Positions 14,609 through 28,980 of a DNA stretch of 64,000 nucleotides are shown here, piece after piece. The DNA comes from Anoplolepis gracilipes (lineage: Eukaryota; Arthropoda; Insecta; Hymenoptera; Formicidae): contig NC_132974.1 of NCBI RefSeq assembly GCF_047496725.1, positions 2,177,501 through 2,241,500 on the forward strand, in the 5' to 3' direction. Each line of letters begins with the position of its first letter. Within the stretch, counting starts at the first letter, position 1. Below the pieces are notes generated by a model. That model searched no databases, had not been told where the DNA came from, and worked only from the letters and a program-made list of their open reading frames with translations. The translations under genes and the position numbers were made by a program.

Positions 14609-14663
14609 CGTTAAAATACACCTGATTACCGAACATTACCGTACCGAGGGGGTAATGATCGCT
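14609..14663 (+). repeat. Diverged dispersed repeat, copy 1, with hairpin
   Basis: A 55-base segment that aligns without gaps to 15443-15497 (12 differences, about 78 percent). It holds a perfect 7-bp stem, CATTACC at 14634-14640 pairing with GGTAATG at 14651-14657. Confidence 0.75.
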
Positions 14664-14931
14664 GCACTTGCACGTAATAGAAATCGCTCCTCGAGACCGG
14701 CCGCGAGAGCGAGAAGAGAGCGGCTCGCGTGTCGGAGATCGCCCGCATCTCTTACCAGCTGATCCGCGCGCTCGCGCATCTCGTGTCAAAATTTTTCCCT
14801 TGCGCTTTATATAGTTACACGCGAAGATAGATAGATTAGAAACATCACGTGAAAACTGTGAAAGTATTATTTTATCTGCTCGTTATGCACATTAAGTGAT
14901 GTAATAATATCGATTATTGTTAGATTAATAA

Positions 14932-14959
14932 TTTTTTTTTTTTTTTTTTTTTTTTTTTT
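14932..14959. repeat. Poly-T run
   Basis: 28 consecutive T bases. Similar runs lie at 14324-14347 and 5360-5380. Confidence 0.95.
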
Positions 14960-15442
14960 CGACAAGTAGTATTAAAAGAAGAGAGATATGTATATTGTCA
15001 AATGTCAACTTGAAAACTTATAAGTCTTTTTGATAATTTTTTTTTTTATTGAACATATTATACATAAGAATTACGTGATTATATTAATTCGTAATGTATT
15101 ACAAATAGGAAATGTACGATTTAAAAATTGTTAATAATTTTTTGGATTATCTTTTTGATTAGACATACTAGAAGAGAGAAATTAGCTGTCAAGAAATTGA
15201 CGCGAGAATGATTTTAAATTGGAGTAATCTAAAGTATTTAGTTTCTTTCGTATACGTTACAATGAGAATACGAGACCGTTTAAATGAGAGAATCATGCCA
15301 GAGTGTTTTGCATCGCAAGCGGTTAAGATAATTTCAACTCTTTCTTATTACCGCGCTATCGATCGCTTCATCGCAATTGGATTCGCTTGACTTTCGTGTA
15401 CGTGTACGATCTCGTGTTACCCGTTACCCGTACTAAAGTAGT

Positions 15443-15497
15443 CATTAAAACACGTCTTATTACCGAGCATTACCCCGCCAAGAGGGTAACGATCGCT
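15443..15497 (+). repeat. Diverged dispersed repeat, copy 2, with hairpin
   Basis: Partner of 14609-14663, 834 bases downstream in the same orientation. The stem is kept with one A-C mismatch and gains one pair on its inner side (15468-15475 with 15484-15491). Confidence 0.75.
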
Positions 15498-15599
15498 AAG
15501 CTCGCGTATAATACAAATGATCTGAACTATGTGAGAAATGCGCGATTTTCTCGCATGTCAGAAGATCATGGTTTCGTGTAGTTTGCGCTTTCATTTCGA

Positions 15600-18500
15600 T
15601 CGTGGCTTCCACGTGTATCAACGCAATTCACTAGCGAAGAGTTATTTCAAACAACATTAATGGCAGCTAAAACACAATCAGTCCGATATTATTATACGTT
15701 CTTCTTGCAATTATCTCTCGACTTCGAAGAGTTTAAACAAATGTATTTTATTAACGAAATTTGTTTTTATACGATATATAATCGTACATATCTACTTTAT
15801 ATACGCTGTTAAAATGTGCGCTGCGAATAGGAAGCTATTCAACTATAGTAGTTGAGAATAATTGGTTCCTTTTCCTCTCCAGACTAAATCATTGCACGAG
15901 CGAGATTGCGTATATGGTGCAATTAGTCTAACATCGAACGGCAAATAGTTACTGTGGTATAATTATTGACCATTTCTTTAAGGCATGTTGATTAGAGGCA
16001 AGTACGTAAATCTGATTTGAAAAAATTTTCATCGAACTGCGGATATAGCCGTTTGAGGAGAGAGGGGGAAGGAGATGGGAGCAGTTGTATTCTGTAGCGC
16101 GTATTTAATCGCGCTCTGCTCCGGCGTTAATTTCGCGGTCGAGATTACGATAGCGCGTCCCTCATCCCCGTGGCCAACCCCCAACTAACTATAGAAGTTA
16201 TAACCGATGTCAAAATTAAATGCCTCGCTCTGCGATATCGATGTGCGTGTTGGTTGCATGCTTGCGATTACGACATGCCCAACCCATGAAGAGCAACCAG
16301 GAAACGTACATACGTATCGGACATATATATGAGCGCACGTACGTATGTATGAGCACGCATCACACGTGTACCACACAGGGGTACCCATCATACGTAACAT
16401 ATTTATGTAGCCTCGCGTAGTACGTATGTATGTACCACTTGAGCAACGAGCCTGCACTTGGCTTTCGTGCATCGTGCACCATCCGGTATATCGCGTATTG
16501 GACATCGTTGGCATTCCATCATATAATGAATATACGTACACTCGTGTGTGTGTGTGTATATATGTGTACATGCTTTTATAGAGAGCGACGTATTTTAACC
16601 CGCCGAGAATGCATTTCGATGACCGACACGAAAGCGAACAAGTTAGAAAATTTCAATGTAACACTTTTTATTACATAGAACATTTTCTCTTTTATAATTT
16701 TTTAATTTGTAATTTACTCACAGTTGTATCTGGCAAATTAAAATTTTTAAGGGAAGCACTTTAATGAGACGCGGATAGGAAAGATAGGGTTTCGTTATTT
16801 CGGGATATCGCAATTTTAAATGCGCACGGGATGCGCACATGTGCTATCTTCGGACTTTCGTCGGTTTCTATCCGGAAGCAATGAAAATCTTTAATGGTCA
16901 AAGTTTATCGGCTACGCGGAAAGACCAGAAGAGAGCCTCTCTAGAGATCGTTACTTCGTTAAAACCGCTTGGAAACAAAACGGTTGGAATCTCTCATAGT
17001 CGTGGATCTCTTACGACGATGCATACCGCTTGAGATTACGTATGTCGCACGTGCACGCCTTTCTTCCGGGATTCGTACGCACGCGCGCTTATAATTGCAA
17101 ACATGTACACTTACATTAATCTTAGGATCACTTTCCACAATCCATCTTTTTCTCCTATTATGAAATAACAAGCGATCTTGAATAGGATAATAGTTTTTTC
17201 AAAGGAAATTTTTTTGAGTCTGAAAAAAAGAGAGAGACACAAAACGGTAGATTTTTTGTTTGTTTAATGATCTTTTTTTCATTTTGTAAAAATATGTGAA
17301 ATTACAAAAGTGCATTTTTTTCCTTTGATGGCAGGTTAACATGTTTTTGCTTTCTTCAGTTAATTTAAAAAAGACAGCGATAATGTTGGCCCTCTATGTT
17401 TGCCAGATATTTCTAAATAAAAATCAATTTTCTTGGATTTGTATAAAACAGTAAAGCTAAGAAAGAATAGATTATAGATTTTTAATCGCGCATTATCTAT
17501 TTTAAAAAATATTTGTATCGCAATATTTTAAAACAATCTAATTATACAATGTCGCGCCATCGTGATAAGAAGCCAAGAGGTAAAAAAAAGAAAATGTGTT
17601 TATATGCAAGAATTTATTCCTCTAAACAGTTTTACATTCGGTTGGATGGTTCAATTGCATTGACGAATGGATGGTTAGATTGCATCGAGCGGAAATAACT
17701 TCTACCGGCCATGCAAACGATTAGTTGATATTACTATGATATTGTTGCAATGTTGGAGTATATCTTATATATTGCAGTGATGTACGTTATGTAACAAGAT
17801 TGTAAGTCCACGTCGGAACTCGCGAGCAATTCCGGACGTCGACTGATGACCAATCCGCGATTGGTAATTGAGACTCGAGTGCGTCATATCTATTGCTGAA
17901 TCCCTTATTCTGATCTCTTATTCTTATTATCATTGCCAGTTTCGAGTCGCGTCGCAGCTACACGGCTCATCAACTATAGCTACGTGCAAAGAGAATGCAG
18001 GATTTATGATAATATCACAAGATATTGATTACATGCATTAACGTCACGGAGAGAAAGCTAGTTACACGGTATTATATCTCGACTTCGATAGATTTTACCG
18101 GAGTATATTCGAGTGTTTTCGAAAGCCGACTGGCTTTTGTATCAAATATACAAAGTTGTATGTGATTTATAAACTATCACGGTACAGGATATATTTTATC
18201 AGAGATTATCTTAAACGTTTTAAAAATATTAAAAAATTCAGGAATCTATATGATTAATAATATCTATCTATTTACAATATGAATATTATTAATTTAAAAT
18301 TTAATTAAATAATTTAATCTATTATATAGAAATTTTTTGCTTATAGAACTTCTGTGTAAAATACAATTTTACGAAGAGGAAACATTATTTCATGTGTTGT
18401 GACAGCTTGGCGGACGCGCATAATTTTTAGAAGTGCCACGAAATACATATATAACGAAATAACTAAGAGGGTGGGAAAAAGAAGGCGAGCCGCGATATTT

Positions 18501-18980
18501 GCAGGCTTGATCGCCGACACAACATGCAACACGCTCACGGTACAAAATGTATGAAATCAATTTCTTTGGATCCATTGGAACACGGCGCTCCATAGCCACA
18601 GGCACCGGATGTTGCGTTATGAGCGACCAGTAAGGGAAGCAGTTACAGACATCTGTTACCGTGGTACGATTGTTTATGATCTAGATTTATCTCTATATTT
18701 GTACGCGGGTTCTTCTACGCGCTAAGCATCGTTGTTGCACAAATGCAAGTTTCCAATGCTCGATTCTTGCAGCCACGTATATACATCATCAAAAAAGACA
18801 CAGTCATAGTATGAGGTATGGCCCTTTTTACTTTTATAAAAAAATTTAAAATCATAAAAGTCTTCAACATTAATTAATCAATGTTATATTATAAATATTA
18901 TATTAAAAAAAATATTTTTTGACACTATAGCGTAAAAAAAAATTAACTGACAATAAATTAACCGAGAATTGTCTCGTATA
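15600..18980. other. Non-coding stretch with alternating purine/pyrimidine runs
   Basis: No supported gene. Around 16300-16570 there are many GTAC/TATG/GTGT alternating runs, which can adopt non-B DNA. The remainder is AT-rich. Confidence 0.5.
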
Positions 18981-19079
18981 GTTGTTTAAATGAAGCTATA
19001 CTAGACATTTTATCGTAACAGGAAGTATGCGAATATGAATAATATAAAGTTGTGATTCGTTTCGAACCCTTTATCGACA

Positions 19080-19600
19080 TCGTTCGACGATTTGCCAGAT
19101 GGAAGAGTCTCTCCCAACTGTCGTAATCACTTGATTCAGCGTCGTCGTGCCGATCCCGATGCCACGCGATAATTCATAAGGCCCTTTCCCCTCGCGGCGA
19201 CCTTCGCCATTCCGCGAGATCGAATCGAATCTCTCGAAGGACCTTCGATCTTCTCAGCGAAATCGATTCCTCGATCCCGTTACTTCTCTCGTACCCCTAA
19301 GGGGGAAGTCATCCGCGCGGAATGCATCGAGCGAGCGCGCGAGGAGGCGACATTATGTATGTTGCATGTGTGTCTGTATGTTTTTGCGATGGAGGTGAGA
19401 GTGTATGTGTGCGCGCGCGTCGCGTGCACTACGCTCCACCTCGAAGATGATCTCAAAGGTTAACGATGTTCCACGCTTCGAACGGACCTCTCCCTGGAAA
19501 AGGTGACTGGCCGATCTCGCCGTGATGATCGACCTCCTTCGATCATCATCCGCGGATCATGAAGGAGACGAATCGATAAACGGGATTGGGACAGGGAATA
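19080..19600. promoter_or_regulatory. GC-rich block, possible regulatory element
   Basis: CpG-rich and sharply bounded by AT-rich sequence. It includes a perfect 10-bp inverted repeat (19523-19532 with 19539-19548, 6-base loop). No open frame with a plausible product was found. Confidence 0.25.
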
Positions 19601-20661
19601 GTCTTTGAATTTAAGCAGATATTTTTATCAGATGTTAGGTTTTTATTTCTGTTAAGTGTAGCTTATTACAATTAAGTTAAGAACATTTAATAATCGCGAT
19701 TCCTTTGATGTTCAGTAGATATTATGAAAGAGTTTGTTATTTCTTTTGAAAGTACAATTTTAGTACATTTACGTCAATTACGTTTGTTGTTAATTATATC
19801 TTATAATGCTGGAATATTTTTTACTTCAATATTGCTTTCCTTTTTTGATTTAGTTTGCTAATAATTGAAAAATAGCAAAAAACTTTAAAATATATTTATT
19901 TAAATAATTTGATTTATACTCTTAGCTTATATAATATATATGGATGACAATAATTACTTATATTTTGCGGTTATTTTATCTCTTCTCAACATGTACGATT
20001 TTTCCTCTATTATTTTCGCGATGTGTATATGAAAATAAATGGCCAGTCAAGAAGAGTAATTATTGGTGTTTAGACATCGTTGTAACTGCATTAATCATAA
20101 TCGCAAATTAGTTGCCAACATAACCGACAAATCAATCCCGGATCGCACGATCCTGAAATTCTGGAAGGCTTCGAGAAAGAATGGTTTTCCACCGTCATCG
20201 TACTTACTTAATTACAGCCTTTTAATTAACTTAAGCACTGACATTTCAACATTGCGTTCTGTTCGAGCGTGCGACTATTATAGTCGCGAGATTATTTCAT
20301 AATCCTCTGGCGGTGGCACACTATTATTGCTAGCGAACGTTATTAACTTAAGCATCTACAGCACCTACGGCACCTCTACTCTCGAGCCGTGCATTAATCT
20401 CCTCGCTACGGAGATAAGCGAATGTTCGTGTCACTTTGAACGATTATCGTCATGCTATTTGCGTTCCAAGTAAATCTTCAGACGTAACATTAGCGCGACA
20501 CCCGTGATAGAATCGTCAGACGCGATATGTCAGCTTTACGCTTTCGGAGATGCATAGATCCATTTATCGTCCCATTCTGAAATGTATGTATATTTGTTAA
20601 TATAGGTATAATATATATATAGAATTATTTAAAGTACTCAAATATAATAACATTGCGTAAG

Positions 20662-20682
20662 ATATATATATATATATATATA
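20662..20682. repeat. (AT)n microsatellite
   Basis: About ten AT units. Confidence 0.9.
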
Positions 20683-21239
20683 ATAAAATAAGAAATGAGA
20701 AACTAACGCGATAATAGAATATATTTAATTAATGACAAATAAAAAAGATTGATGATGATGCAGACATTGATGCCTTGACATTGATTATTCACGCATATGA
20801 TTTCTGAATTCATATTAAAATTTATTTTTTGCTTAATATCTTACTTATGATTCTCCTTATTTGACATTGTTGTTCGAGTGAGTAACAAGTGTTTTGCTAT
20901 CGATTTATCTTACATATAGAGAGATAATTGCCGATACTATACCAAATGGAATATAAACGTGGATGTTGCAACGAGCAGAACAGAAAGGCTGCAACTCAAG
21001 GACAATGTTACGCGTTTCATTCAGTCCATAGAGCGGAAAGAGTGAGATCGGCCGGCAGCACCGGCCTCACATTCCAAGTGAGATTATTCGAAGCGATGCG
21101 AAACTACATGTTTTAATTAAACACACGTTCAATCGAGCTGGAAGAAGAAGAGTAGAGAAACGCCAAACTGCCGCTTAGTGACGCAACCGCCGACGATGAC
21201 GAGACATATACATATTATAGGTAGGAAGAAAATTATTTT

Positions 21240-21560
21240 TCGCCGCCTCTCGAGTCCCAATTTCCGTGTATTATTTCGCTCTTTCAATCGCGTCACCGCG
21301 TTGCCTCGTCGTCCCAGATTAGTCAGAGGGGTACTTAATCTAGGCGGCGACGGTTAATGCCGATCTTCCGCAGCCTCCGCGCCGTCCGGTAATGAAAGCA
21401 GCCACTACGCGGTCGGCTTTGATAATGGCCGCAATCTGTAACCGGGGCGAGGTCAATTAATAAAGACATCAGGTCATTAATTTAATTGCGAACGCTGCAT
21501 CGCGCTGCGCGAATGTCGCCGCAAAACTCATCGCCGTCGAGAGAACGCGCGCGCATCTCT
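21240..21560. promoter_or_regulatory. Candidate conserved non-coding element or enhancer
   Basis: GC-rich sequence with embedded homeodomain-type cores (AATTAATAA near 21455, ATTAATTTAATT near 21475) and a GGTCAATTAAT string. No open frame of note. The mixed texture is typical of conserved developmental enhancers, but conservation cannot be tested here. Confidence 0.25.
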
Positions 21561-24500
21561 CTTTTCTTTGTCTTCTCCCGCCATTCTTTATATCTTGGAC
21601 ATCTCGATTTATTAACATAATTTATTAATTGCGAAATCTCCATCGTCGCGCATGTCGATAGGAAAGATCGCGGCTATTAAAGACCCTTGCGAGGTCGACA
21701 AGGTGCCGATCACCGCGATGCGAATTATCATTCTATCTCGATGACGAAAATACACGTGCGCGAGATACTAAGTAATCGGTCGATCCATCGAAGAGATGAT
21801 GAGAGCTGGGCTTGATTTTCTGTGAAAATTATGGTGCAAGTTACGGCGGAGTTTACAAATCACGCGCGTCGACACCGTGAGCGTCTGTCGATTTTTCAAT
21901 CACAGGGGTTACTTCGATCACATAGCAATATTTTCAAGCGGCGTCTGTGTATATGAATACCTCGAGAAATGGGCATTTCAGCCAAGAAGGTGCCGCGAAT
22001 TATCTCTAGCGAACGAAGCTGGGATAAATTGATGGATAGATGTTAATGCGATCCGGGACACGTCGCCTGAAGCAGTCAACAAGAAATAATGACAGATACA
22101 TATAACTCAAGGAACATAAGAAAGAATATTGCAGCAATAGCTCGCCGAAGTAAACCTAATAGTCGCATAAAATCAATAAATATACCATCATTAAATAATT
22201 TATTGCACAGGTTAAGTGTTTTGTTGCGTTTTATATATGTAGTGGTAGTTTACGCAAGTAAGTTTTTTATTTCTTGAATAAAATAATATTTAAATACATG
22301 TACTAATACATACGTACTACTGTATAATGTATAATTGAACAAAATCGAACGAATCTTTTTATGATTTAGCTATATTTTTTATATAATTCTATATAAATAT
22401 GTATATATTTATTTTTTTTTTTCTTTTATATAACAATCTAATCTATAATATACAGATTATTATTATATTATACATTTTAATCTATTGTGTACAAGAGATG
22501 ACTTTTTATTCAAAATATGCATTTAATTAGTTTCAACAATATACCATCTCGTTTCGGAAGAAATATACAATAACATGTATCTCTTTTTTTTATTATTCAC
22601 AAAAAAGTTCTTAATTTAAACTTTAATTACTTGATAGAGCGCGAGAGGCTATCGCATTTCTTGATAATTGTCGCATTTAATTTTACACAAGAGTTAGAGT
22701 CTCTGCATCAATTACAGCTCGAGCGTAGCGGCACTTTCAAATAAATAAACTATTGATATCCAATCAATGCCGTTCAAGACGATATCAAAGCGACCTCAAT
22801 CTGCAAAACATAATAAATCGGTCGTTAAGGATAGAAAGCCGCCACTCTTCTTTTTACCCGGAATAGCCGACGTACCCCCTCGAAGACGGCAGGACGGCAT
22901 TCGAGCCGTCTGTGGCGGCTTTGTTATCGGCGTCCGCGAGTTTCAATTGCGAATCATGGTAGGTAATCAACTCGCCGAGTTATTAGCTAAGGTGCCTTTC
23001 ACGGCGCGGCGCGGCGCGTCCGACCAGGCTCGTCTCTTGTATAATTCAGCCCGGATATCAGAAGGAGCGGAAGAGAAACAATGAGACAGAGAGTTATTGT
23101 GAGAGTTATTGTGGATCGTACGTTATCGAGATATTTCGCGTCGGGAGCTATAACCAACGGCCGCGATCGCCCTCTTTCATCTTCCCTATTTCTTTTCCCT
23201 TCATCGCCCTCTCCTCCTGCCCTTCGTTTTCTCCGTCGTTGCATTTTTTCTTTCTTTCTTTCTCAGTGCCCCGCGATTCTTCGGATGCTCCTTTCTCTCC
23301 GATCCCGCTGCGATCCCTCCGTTGCGTTCCGTCGGTAATCATCGAGAAATCGTATTCCCGTTGATGACTGGCGGGTGATTACACGGCGGTCGACCGACTC
23401 GCGCGCGCGCGAGTTTGCGGATCACCCATACGACAGCTAATTGAAAGCGGACGTTGAATCGGTACGGACGGACGAGCCCACCGCCAGCTGATCGTAGATA
23501 GTCTTGCTCCGCTGGTACTCCGCCTTTAGGATGTTTTCTTAAACGATCGCTGTTTCTAAACGATGTTCTTATTTTTCCCGACAACGATTTAATCGTCATT
23601 TTTTTTTTTTTTTTTTCCTCAATCTTTATTTTTCCCAGACGAGAATGTTTATTTTAACCTTATATAATTTGATTATTGCATTGATAAAAATTAAAAAAAG
23701 ATGTATCGATTTCTCGATATCTTTATATTGCGTGTTTAAAAAAATTTATTTCTACAAATTACATATTTGTTTAAAAAGAATAATTTATATATTAAAAATA
23801 AATTTTTCTTACTCTCGACTGTTGTGAATTTTTGAAAAAATATAGATTTAAAACGGTTTAGAAATAATTTTTTTATTTAATTTGTTGACATATCTGCGCG
23901 ATTTTATTTGATATCTTTATATTAAAAAAGAATTGTAAATCATACAATACGAATGCTTCGCAAGGACAGGGGAATAGATTTTCTCTTATATCTTACAAAC
24001 GCATATACAATTCTGCCATGCGGCTTCAATTTGAAGATTCCCTTCAAAGAGGTAGGCAACGAATCACCTTCTCTCGTCCACACATGATACGCAACACATC
24101 GTGCGTTGATATTCAGAGAATATAAGATCCATCTCACGCATTCTCATGCATTCCGTCACGTCGTTGGGGGAGGAATCGCCGTGCGAGAAAAGAGGGCCCG
24201 ATGGTATTTCTAATCATTCTTCTAGCCTTTGTTCTTCTCGATTCTTCGAGAAAATTGCACTAACTATTACATTTTTCTCTTTAAATCAATGTCATTCAAT
24301 AATATCGATTTACAATTGCTTTTATACAATTGCGGACGACTCGAACATAATTTTAAAGATCGACGATGCTTTAATTGCGCATAATGGCTGTTGCGACGCA
24401 TGTAACGATCGTCATTAGATTATTTTATCAACAGCAATAAGACCATTATAAATTTTTAGTTTCTGCAAATGTATCTGAGCTGTCGGTAGCTTCCCGTGCA

Positions 24501-27500
24501 GTCTGATGGTTTTCAGTTTTATCGATCTTTTCCGTTCGCGATACAAACATTAGCAAGATACGTGCAGTAGTAGGACCTGTTTCCCGTCGTTGAAAAGTTA
24601 CCGGATCGTTCCGTGTTTCCTGACGATGAGACTCCTGTTGATTTTCCAGACAAGTCTAGTCTCGAAGGAAAGAGAAGAGGGTGGATAAGATCAAGAGCCG
24701 AGAATAACTACGCGAACATCGACGGCCGACAAATTAATGCCTCAAGGTATGCACTTTACGAATGGAGCAATTAACGAGGCTTCGGCAATTATCGACATAT
24801 AAATATATAGCTCCTTACACGCACGCGCGTATCGCTAGTCGATATTCCAATAAACACTTAATGCCGTTCGACCAGTTCCATTTGATCAAGAGTTTTGGAA
24901 CGGAATGTGCAAAGTCATATCAAGTTATGACGGTGGATTCCATCTACTGCGGCAGAAGTCGATATATACTTGGCTTTATAAAATGAAGAAGATTTATTCA
25001 GTTATCACTCTCAGTTTGCGTGTTAATATAATAATAATTGTGTGACATTTTAAACGTCGATTAGTTTTCAACATTTATAATGTAACAAAATGTGTACTAA
25101 ATAAGAAACTTTTTATTGAGAATTCTTATAAAAAAATGGATACCTCAGATAGATCTTTCCTAAATTCATCTTATCTAAATCATACCATATTTCAAAATCA
25201 CATTGCCAACATTTTGACGTTACATGCTTGACAGATGTCTCGTTCATTCTTGGAATGATAATAGGAGAAATCAGTGGTAGAAACAAGAAACGAGCTGCTG
25301 TCCACTTACAATTAGAAAATTATTAACGACGAATCTTTTCTCAGTAATAAACTACGCAATGTTTTATACATTTTATATATTACTGTTTTAATTTATTACA
25401 TTTTTTCTAGTTAGATTAGAAAAGTTACATCTGAGAAATCAACATTTTTCTGGGGAATTAAGAATGTACGTCGATCAATAGCGTTGTTAAGAATCACTAC
25501 GAGCGTATCACAATACGTAAAGTTAACAAAGAAGCGAAGCACACGGCAGTCTGGAAAATGCTTATGTCATTCTGAGCAATCCAGACGTCCGTCAGAAATG
25601 ACCTTGAAGATTGTATGGTACTGGAAGACGAGGTCTTTCGGTAGTTCTCAGTTTGGCAAAGTCTTGCAGCTATGTTTGCACGGCACGTCGCAAAGGAAGA
25701 AGATCAATGACGAAGATTTGCTCTTGCAGGGAGAAGTAAAAGTAGACAGGAAAGATATTATGGTGTGAAAGAGACGGATGTGTAGACAGGAAAGGAAGCT
25801 CGAAAAGAAAAAGCGCCGTGAGAGACGAAAAGACCACCGTGAGGCGCGACAACTCTCGTGTTTTACATGAGAGCCACGTGGATCTTATCTCCTCCAGTAT
25901 ACCAGTAAGACCGCAATCAGGTCACGAAAGATCCATGTAACCGAGGAGCAGATTTCGTGAATCACAGACCACCTCTTTTATTTTTGAGGCTTACCTTCAT
26001 CTGCGCTGCTTCTGATCGACACCATTTTATTTTATAATCAATATTTTCGACTTATATGCTTTTCTGAATATAAGATAGGAAAATAATTTAGTTATTTATT
26101 GCTGTCTTTTGTTGAAGAATTTTTCTATCCCATTTGTTGACACTGAAAAAAAAAAAAAAAACAGATTCGATATGAATTAAAATTAATTATGTTAAATATC
26201 AATGGTCATGATATCTCATTTACCTTAAACCAAGCGAGCAAATATGAGAGCGAATGAGTGATTATTAATATTATTTTTTTTGTTATTAATTAAATAATGC
26301 TTTTTTAATCTGATATTTGTTGATATTTGTTCACTTGGCTTCGACCCGGCTAATCTACTGTTACATTTTATTGTATAATACTGTAAGATTTAATTCAATA
26401 TATGTATATACTAATTAATATCAATACATACATACTAATTTTCGCAATAATATTGCTGTAACAATTTCAGAAAAAGTTTATCGACAACCCACACTAAGAT
26501 TAAGATGATTAGTCGTTTTCAACACGTATGCAAAATCGTAGAAGTAATTTTGTATGATACAATCCATTCTTTCTTTAATAAACAGACGGAAAGCTGACCA
26601 AAAAAACCGACCCACTTCTTGCCAATAAACACGTCCAGCGAACAAAAACTGTGAGTAGGGCGGTCTTGTGTATGTAACGGCGGACATAGGCCGTGATGTA
26701 TCGCCCAGTTGGACGCATCCCTTCGTCCATTTCCAGCATAATCCGAGGGCATATGGTAGCGGCGTTGCCTTAATAGAGGCTCGTGCCGCGCTGCGGACTT
26801 AATGCGTCACGGATTTTCTTTCACACTTGTCCGTTCTGCGCGAACATAACAGCCTTACGCATACCTTGGTCTTAACGCGAAATGCGTGACCCCCGACAAA
26901 AAAAAGATCTAAATTTTTTACGCTCGTTTTCGCAACAAATGATGAGCATCGCGTACAAATCATCGCAAATCGGAATAATCATGATTTTAATTCCATAATA
27001 TGTAATATTTATAAACGTCGTGTTACCTCTATCGATATTAGATGCTTTATTATTGTTTAGAAAAATTTATGTTAATCTCGTAGTTACGATCTATCGGGGA
27101 GGAGAGGGTGGGAGCAAAGTCTTTCACATTTCGTTGCCATAGAGACAAGTATGTGAGAACAGTGTTTAACATTTTTTACATTTTCTCAGGCGTGTGTTTT
27201 TCGCACGACCTTTTCTTACAATAATCCAGAGTTCTTTGATCTTTGTTTGAAATGCAAATTGATGTATCATGAAGGCTATATATGAGGGAGATTCATCCCT
27301 TTACGTAATGTAGAAAAATTGAATTTTGAAGAAAGAAGAAGGAGAGTAAATAAACAAAAAAAATTACCTTTTAATTATTTTTATCATTCTTTTGTTGCGA
27401 ACTTTCTGTGTTTATACATTTTTTTCCCGGCGTTTCTGCGCGAGCTTCTACCTCTCTCATTCTCCGCGATTAATTAAACGGGCTATAAGCGGAGGAATTT

Positions 27501-28567
27501 TTCGTATGCAAATTTTTGCATTATTCCAACACAAGCGGCGATCGGTGAGGGCAAGAGGACAGCAAAGGGAGAATATATGTAGGCGCGGCAAAACGCCAAG
27601 CATAAGATGCGCTGCGCAAATGAACCTCTCGCGTTTCAAGAATAATGTCGCTGCTCGAGCCTGAGAAAAATTGCAGTGGAACGCGTTTTTTTTTTTTAAT
27701 TATGCACGCTGTTTCGCGGCGTGCGTATACTCGACGATATGAATATCTTTGCTTTTTTTTAGACAGGCATGTTTAGAACATTTTTGTGTGACATACGATT
27801 GAATCTGTTATTTTTCTAATTTCTAGACTAACTACTAACATAAGTCTTTTGAAAAGCAATGCGATATTCAAAAAAATATCTGTTACGCAATATTTCTTAA
27901 TTCTTTTTTTAAAGCAGCATTTTCGAAAACATTTGCGTTTGATGCAAATAATTTATATTCAAGTTACGATAACGACGCAAGGTTACTCATTCCCTTTCTT
28001 TATTGTACAATTTATCACTAAAAACTTAGTCATTAGTCTTTATTGCTCGTTTCATAGTTCGCGTATTACTCAATCTCCAGCGCGAGAGCGATCTGTCCGC
28101 AGGTAGATTGGCTCGTTCCCGTAAAGTACCGACGATTGCATTGCGGTGACATTCCCAAGTACATTTTGCGCGGTAAAATGCCCGCAGCAGTCACACAGAA
28201 CGGTTGTGCTTTGATCAGCGTGCAACTCATCTCCCATATACTCGTCTCGTTCCCTTCGCGATATCCCTTTCGCCCGTTAGTGTCCCGTGCTCCCCTCTCC
28301 TCAAATTGGCGGCAATTGCGCGATCACACCGATGGGACTCACTTTCGTTTTACGAGGAGCGAAGTGGAATAGCAATAAGGCGTCATTCCTGCCGTCCGCG
28401 GCAATGCCACTTTTACGGCCGAGGGAAAATACGTGGTTGGCTGCCGCGACCGGTTGCTCTCACACCTATCGTGCTGAAATGATATGTTTCCGGTACAGCG
28501 AGTCTCGTGTAACCCAATCGACCAAATGCGAGTGTAATGCACGTGCAATTTCGCGAAATGACCGACG

Positions 28568-28598
<31 letters not shown>
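28568..28598. repeat. Poly-A run
   Basis: 31 consecutive A bases within a frame otherwise open on both strands, which explains the Lys- and Phe-rich spurious frames here. Confidence 0.95.
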
Positions 28599-28601
<3 letters not shown>

Positions 28602-28980
28602 ATCAAATGTAATAAAAATACCGTCGCACTGCGGCACGATGCATCATTGCTGTCGATGATTGCCATCTCGTCCCCTTCACGTTACGTAGCTTAATAAGCG
28701 CGAGGACACACATGACACACAGATGACACGTAATCACTACCATGTACATTTTTGCGCATAAATTTCTGCATGTTACATGTTTACAATATGCACCATGTCA
28801 TATGTCTTATTACGTCGGTTTTTGCATAAGCAAATCGCGATATCCGTGCGATTGAAGATTCCTTTAATTTGAATACAGCCAGCTACGTTAATTCGTCGTA
28901 ATCTTTGTCCCGCGAAGTAGAACACTTTCCTCTTATAATAAATTGTTTAACATTAATTTTTTTTCCTTTTATCGTTACAG

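Larger units (their letters stand above)
1..28980. other. Non-coding DNA 5' of the first visible osp exon (probably one very long intron)
   Basis: No exon pair with matching splice sites and a recognisable protein was found on either strand. Open frames here are short, low-complexity and overlapping, and none resembles a known domain. The first visible osp exon (28981) starts in the middle of a PH domain and on a codon boundary, so at least one coding exon lies further 5'. I looked for the missing half of that PH domain in this block and did not see it. The block is therefore best read as intron plus possible internal promoters. Long first introns are known for insect osp. GC-richer stretches alternate with AT-rich ones. 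Confidence 0.6.

Noticed and set aside
22767..23084. 105-codon + strand open frame
   Set aside because: No recognisable domain, and frames on the other strand are equally open; not supported as a gene.
25484..25768. 94-codon Lys/Arg-rich + strand frame
   Set aside because: No domain, no partner exons and no transposase or capsid motif that would support a mobile element.
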